A DNA stretch of 64,000 bases from positions 1 to 64,000 of the forward strand of contig JAJFLQ010000116.1 of NCBI GenBank assembly GCA_021772615.1. The letters run 5' to 3'. How positions within the stretch are numbered: the first letter of the stretch is position 1; every line of letters begins with the position of its first letter. Shown in pieces: positions 63,111-64,000 of this stretch. Position numbers and translations under genes: made by a program. Source of the DNA: Verrucomicrobiota bacterium (lineage in GTDB: Bacteria > Verrucomicrobiota > Lentisphaeria > JABSQK01 > JAJFLO01). The notes beneath the pieces were generated by a model. That model searched no databases, was not told the DNA's origin, and saw only the letters and a program-made list of their open reading frames with translations.

Positions 63111-63255
63111 ATCTTTTCGCGCACCTGTCGTAAGAATATATGTAGGCAGTGTGTCGGTTCTGCATCGCGCCGGCATCGACAACCTATATGCAAATTTCAA
63201 TGAGATGCAGCGCAAACCGTACCCCGTCAAAACCCTCAATATGCTGAATTTTTAG
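63103..63255 (+). pseudogene. Short coding-like fragment
   Basis: The frame ending at TAG 63255 encodes a protein-like stretch SVLHRAGIDNLYANFNEMQR followed by a basic tail. It has no start or ribosome site. It looks like the end of a decayed gene; a link to the fragment just upstream is possible. Confidence 0.3.
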
Positions 63256-63321
63256 GGTTGTCTTTGACCTTAGCGCTGTTGTCCCGAAACCCGACAAGCG
63301 AAAAGTGCGCGTGTTGTACGT

Positions 63322-64000
63322 ATGAAAAACACCCGATTCAAGCTATATCTCACCCTCGCATTTGCCGTCGGCATGTTCTGCTATCAGCTCGCAGACCGAG
63401 GAAATAACAACGAATCGGCAGGTACCGACAACACAACGGCTGCACCGGACGTCGCCAATCCGGATCATGCCGCGCATCACCTGGCTGCAAGTGACCAGAC
63501 ACCAACCGACAAACGGGCAAAAGAGACCGCGACCACCGGCACCGCAGCGGCAGAATCAGCAGCAACCGGCACCGATAGTGGCGTCGCCGACAGCGACGGT
63601 TCCAATCACCCCACCGGTGGCGACACACGTGATGCACAGCCGGGAGAACCCCGGGAACCCGCAAGGTTGAAGCCGTTCCTCCTGCGCGGCGCCGCGTCTT
63701 CCGAGACGGTCAACGATTACGCTGTGTTGGATCTCGACATGAAGGCCGTGTCGACACTTCACAGGACACGCCGGAACCGAGTAATGGCGGTTGAGTTGGT
63801 TCTGGATCCGTATACATCCGTCGAAGCCGAGGTTATCAGTCGCGATATCTACACGGAGCACGCACGCACGGTGGTTATGACCGACGACGGCCCGGTCGAT
63901 GTGGAACGTCCGAACCTAAACTTTTACATCGGTACAATCGCCGGCGACAACGATTCCTGGGCCGAGTTCACCGTGTCCGAAGATTACCTGATCGGGACGG
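63322..64000 (+). CDS. Secreted protein, 5' part only (possible metallopeptidase precursor)
   Basis: The ATG at 63322 opens a frame that continues past the window end (226 residues seen). A signal peptide-like start (MKNTRFKLYLTLAFAVGMFC) is followed by about 80 low-complexity Thr/Ala/Asp residues, then a beta-rich part ending NFYIGTIAGDNDSWAEFTVS. This end resembles the prodomain of reprolysin-like secreted metallopeptidases, where a Tyr-x-Gly-x-Val pattern precedes the catalytic domain, but the catalytic part is not in the window. Confidence 0.6.
   Translation, partial: MKNTRFKLYLTLAFAVGMFCYQLADRGNNNESAGTDNTTAAPDVANPDHAAHHLAASDQTPTDKRAKETATTGTAAAESAATGTDSGVADSDGSNHPTGGDTRDAQPGEPREPARLKPFLLRGAASSETVNDYAVLDLDMKAVSTLHRTRRNRVMAVELVLDPYTSVEAEVISRDIYTEHARTVVMTDDGPVDVERPNLNFYIGTIAGDNDSWAEFTVSEDYLIGT

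Noticed and set aside
1..64000. tRNA or rRNA genes
   Set aside because: No cloverleaf with a GGTTCGAATCC-type arm or conserved rRNA segment was recognised; I could not run a covariance-model search.

Overview
The window reads as a chromosomal segment of a diderm (Gram-negative) bacterium. It encodes an outer-membrane two-partner-secretion-type barrel, an RseP-type site-2 protease, an OlsF-like aminolipid acyltransferase, MenB for menaquinone, lipoproteins and a large surface-glycan locus. The mix of a DWG-type Ser/Thr kinase with a cyclic-nucleotide domain, FHA protein, DUF3568-like lipoprotein, PrsW protease and large secreted proteins fits the PVC superphylum (Kiritimatiellota/Lentisphaerota-like). 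That is inference from gene content, not a phylogenetic result. No rRNA, tRNA or CRISPR array was recognised.

Layout: 1-3.4 kb, tail of an IS66-like transposase, a damaged FurA-like regulator and katG. 3.9-11.2 kb, DEAD-box helicase, an antiporter-EIIA fusion with a universal-stress partner, and an OlsF-like bifunctional acyltransferase. 11.3-14.8 kb, two GT39-type membrane glycosyltransferases and a small membrane protein. 15.1-19.1 kb, a tightly coupled five-gene operon: zinc-ribbon ExbB/TolQ-like channel, two ExbD-like proteins, a membrane-anchored repeat protein and a PrsW-type intramembrane protease. A TolA-like Lys/Ala/Glu-rich coiled-coil protein converges on it (19.2-21.0 kb). 21.3-26.1 kb, M42 aminopeptidase, RseP and a kinase/cNMP/winged-helix protein.

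26.1-41.7 kb is a surface-polysaccharide locus: UbiA-like protein, GT39, WbpM/PglF-type dehydratase, GT4, WbpV-type reductase, WbpL/WecA-type initiating transferase, CapK-like ligase, GT4, Wzy-like polymerase, a thiol peroxidase, further glycosyltransferases and a nucleotidyltransferase-methyltransferase fusion. The dehydratase, reductase and initiating transferase together suggest a QuiNAc- or FucNAc-type first sugar on undecaprenyl phosphate. 41.9-53.6 kb carries a CNNM/CorC-like protein, an orphan TpsB, a secreted GH42-like protein, an FHA protein, a CpdA-like phosphodiesterase, menB, tsaD and ctpA.

53.7-61.2 kb is a minus-strand run read from 61.2 down to 54.2: SRPBCC protein, fused PgsA/PssA-type phosphotransferase, divergent dehydroquinate-synthase-like cyclase, DUF115-like protein, TagF-like glycerophosphotransferase, TagD-like cytidylyltransferase and glycerol-1-phosphate dehydrogenase, with a response regulator beyond it. 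This suggests a glycerol-phosphate polymer or headgroup built from sn-glycerol-1-phosphate. The last 3 kb hold an HTH-EIIA regulator, decayed coding fragments and the start of a secreted protein cut by the window end.

The most interesting candidate system is the 15.1-19.1 kb proton-channel/PrsW operon with its TolA-like neighbour. The glycerol-1-phosphate cluster is second.
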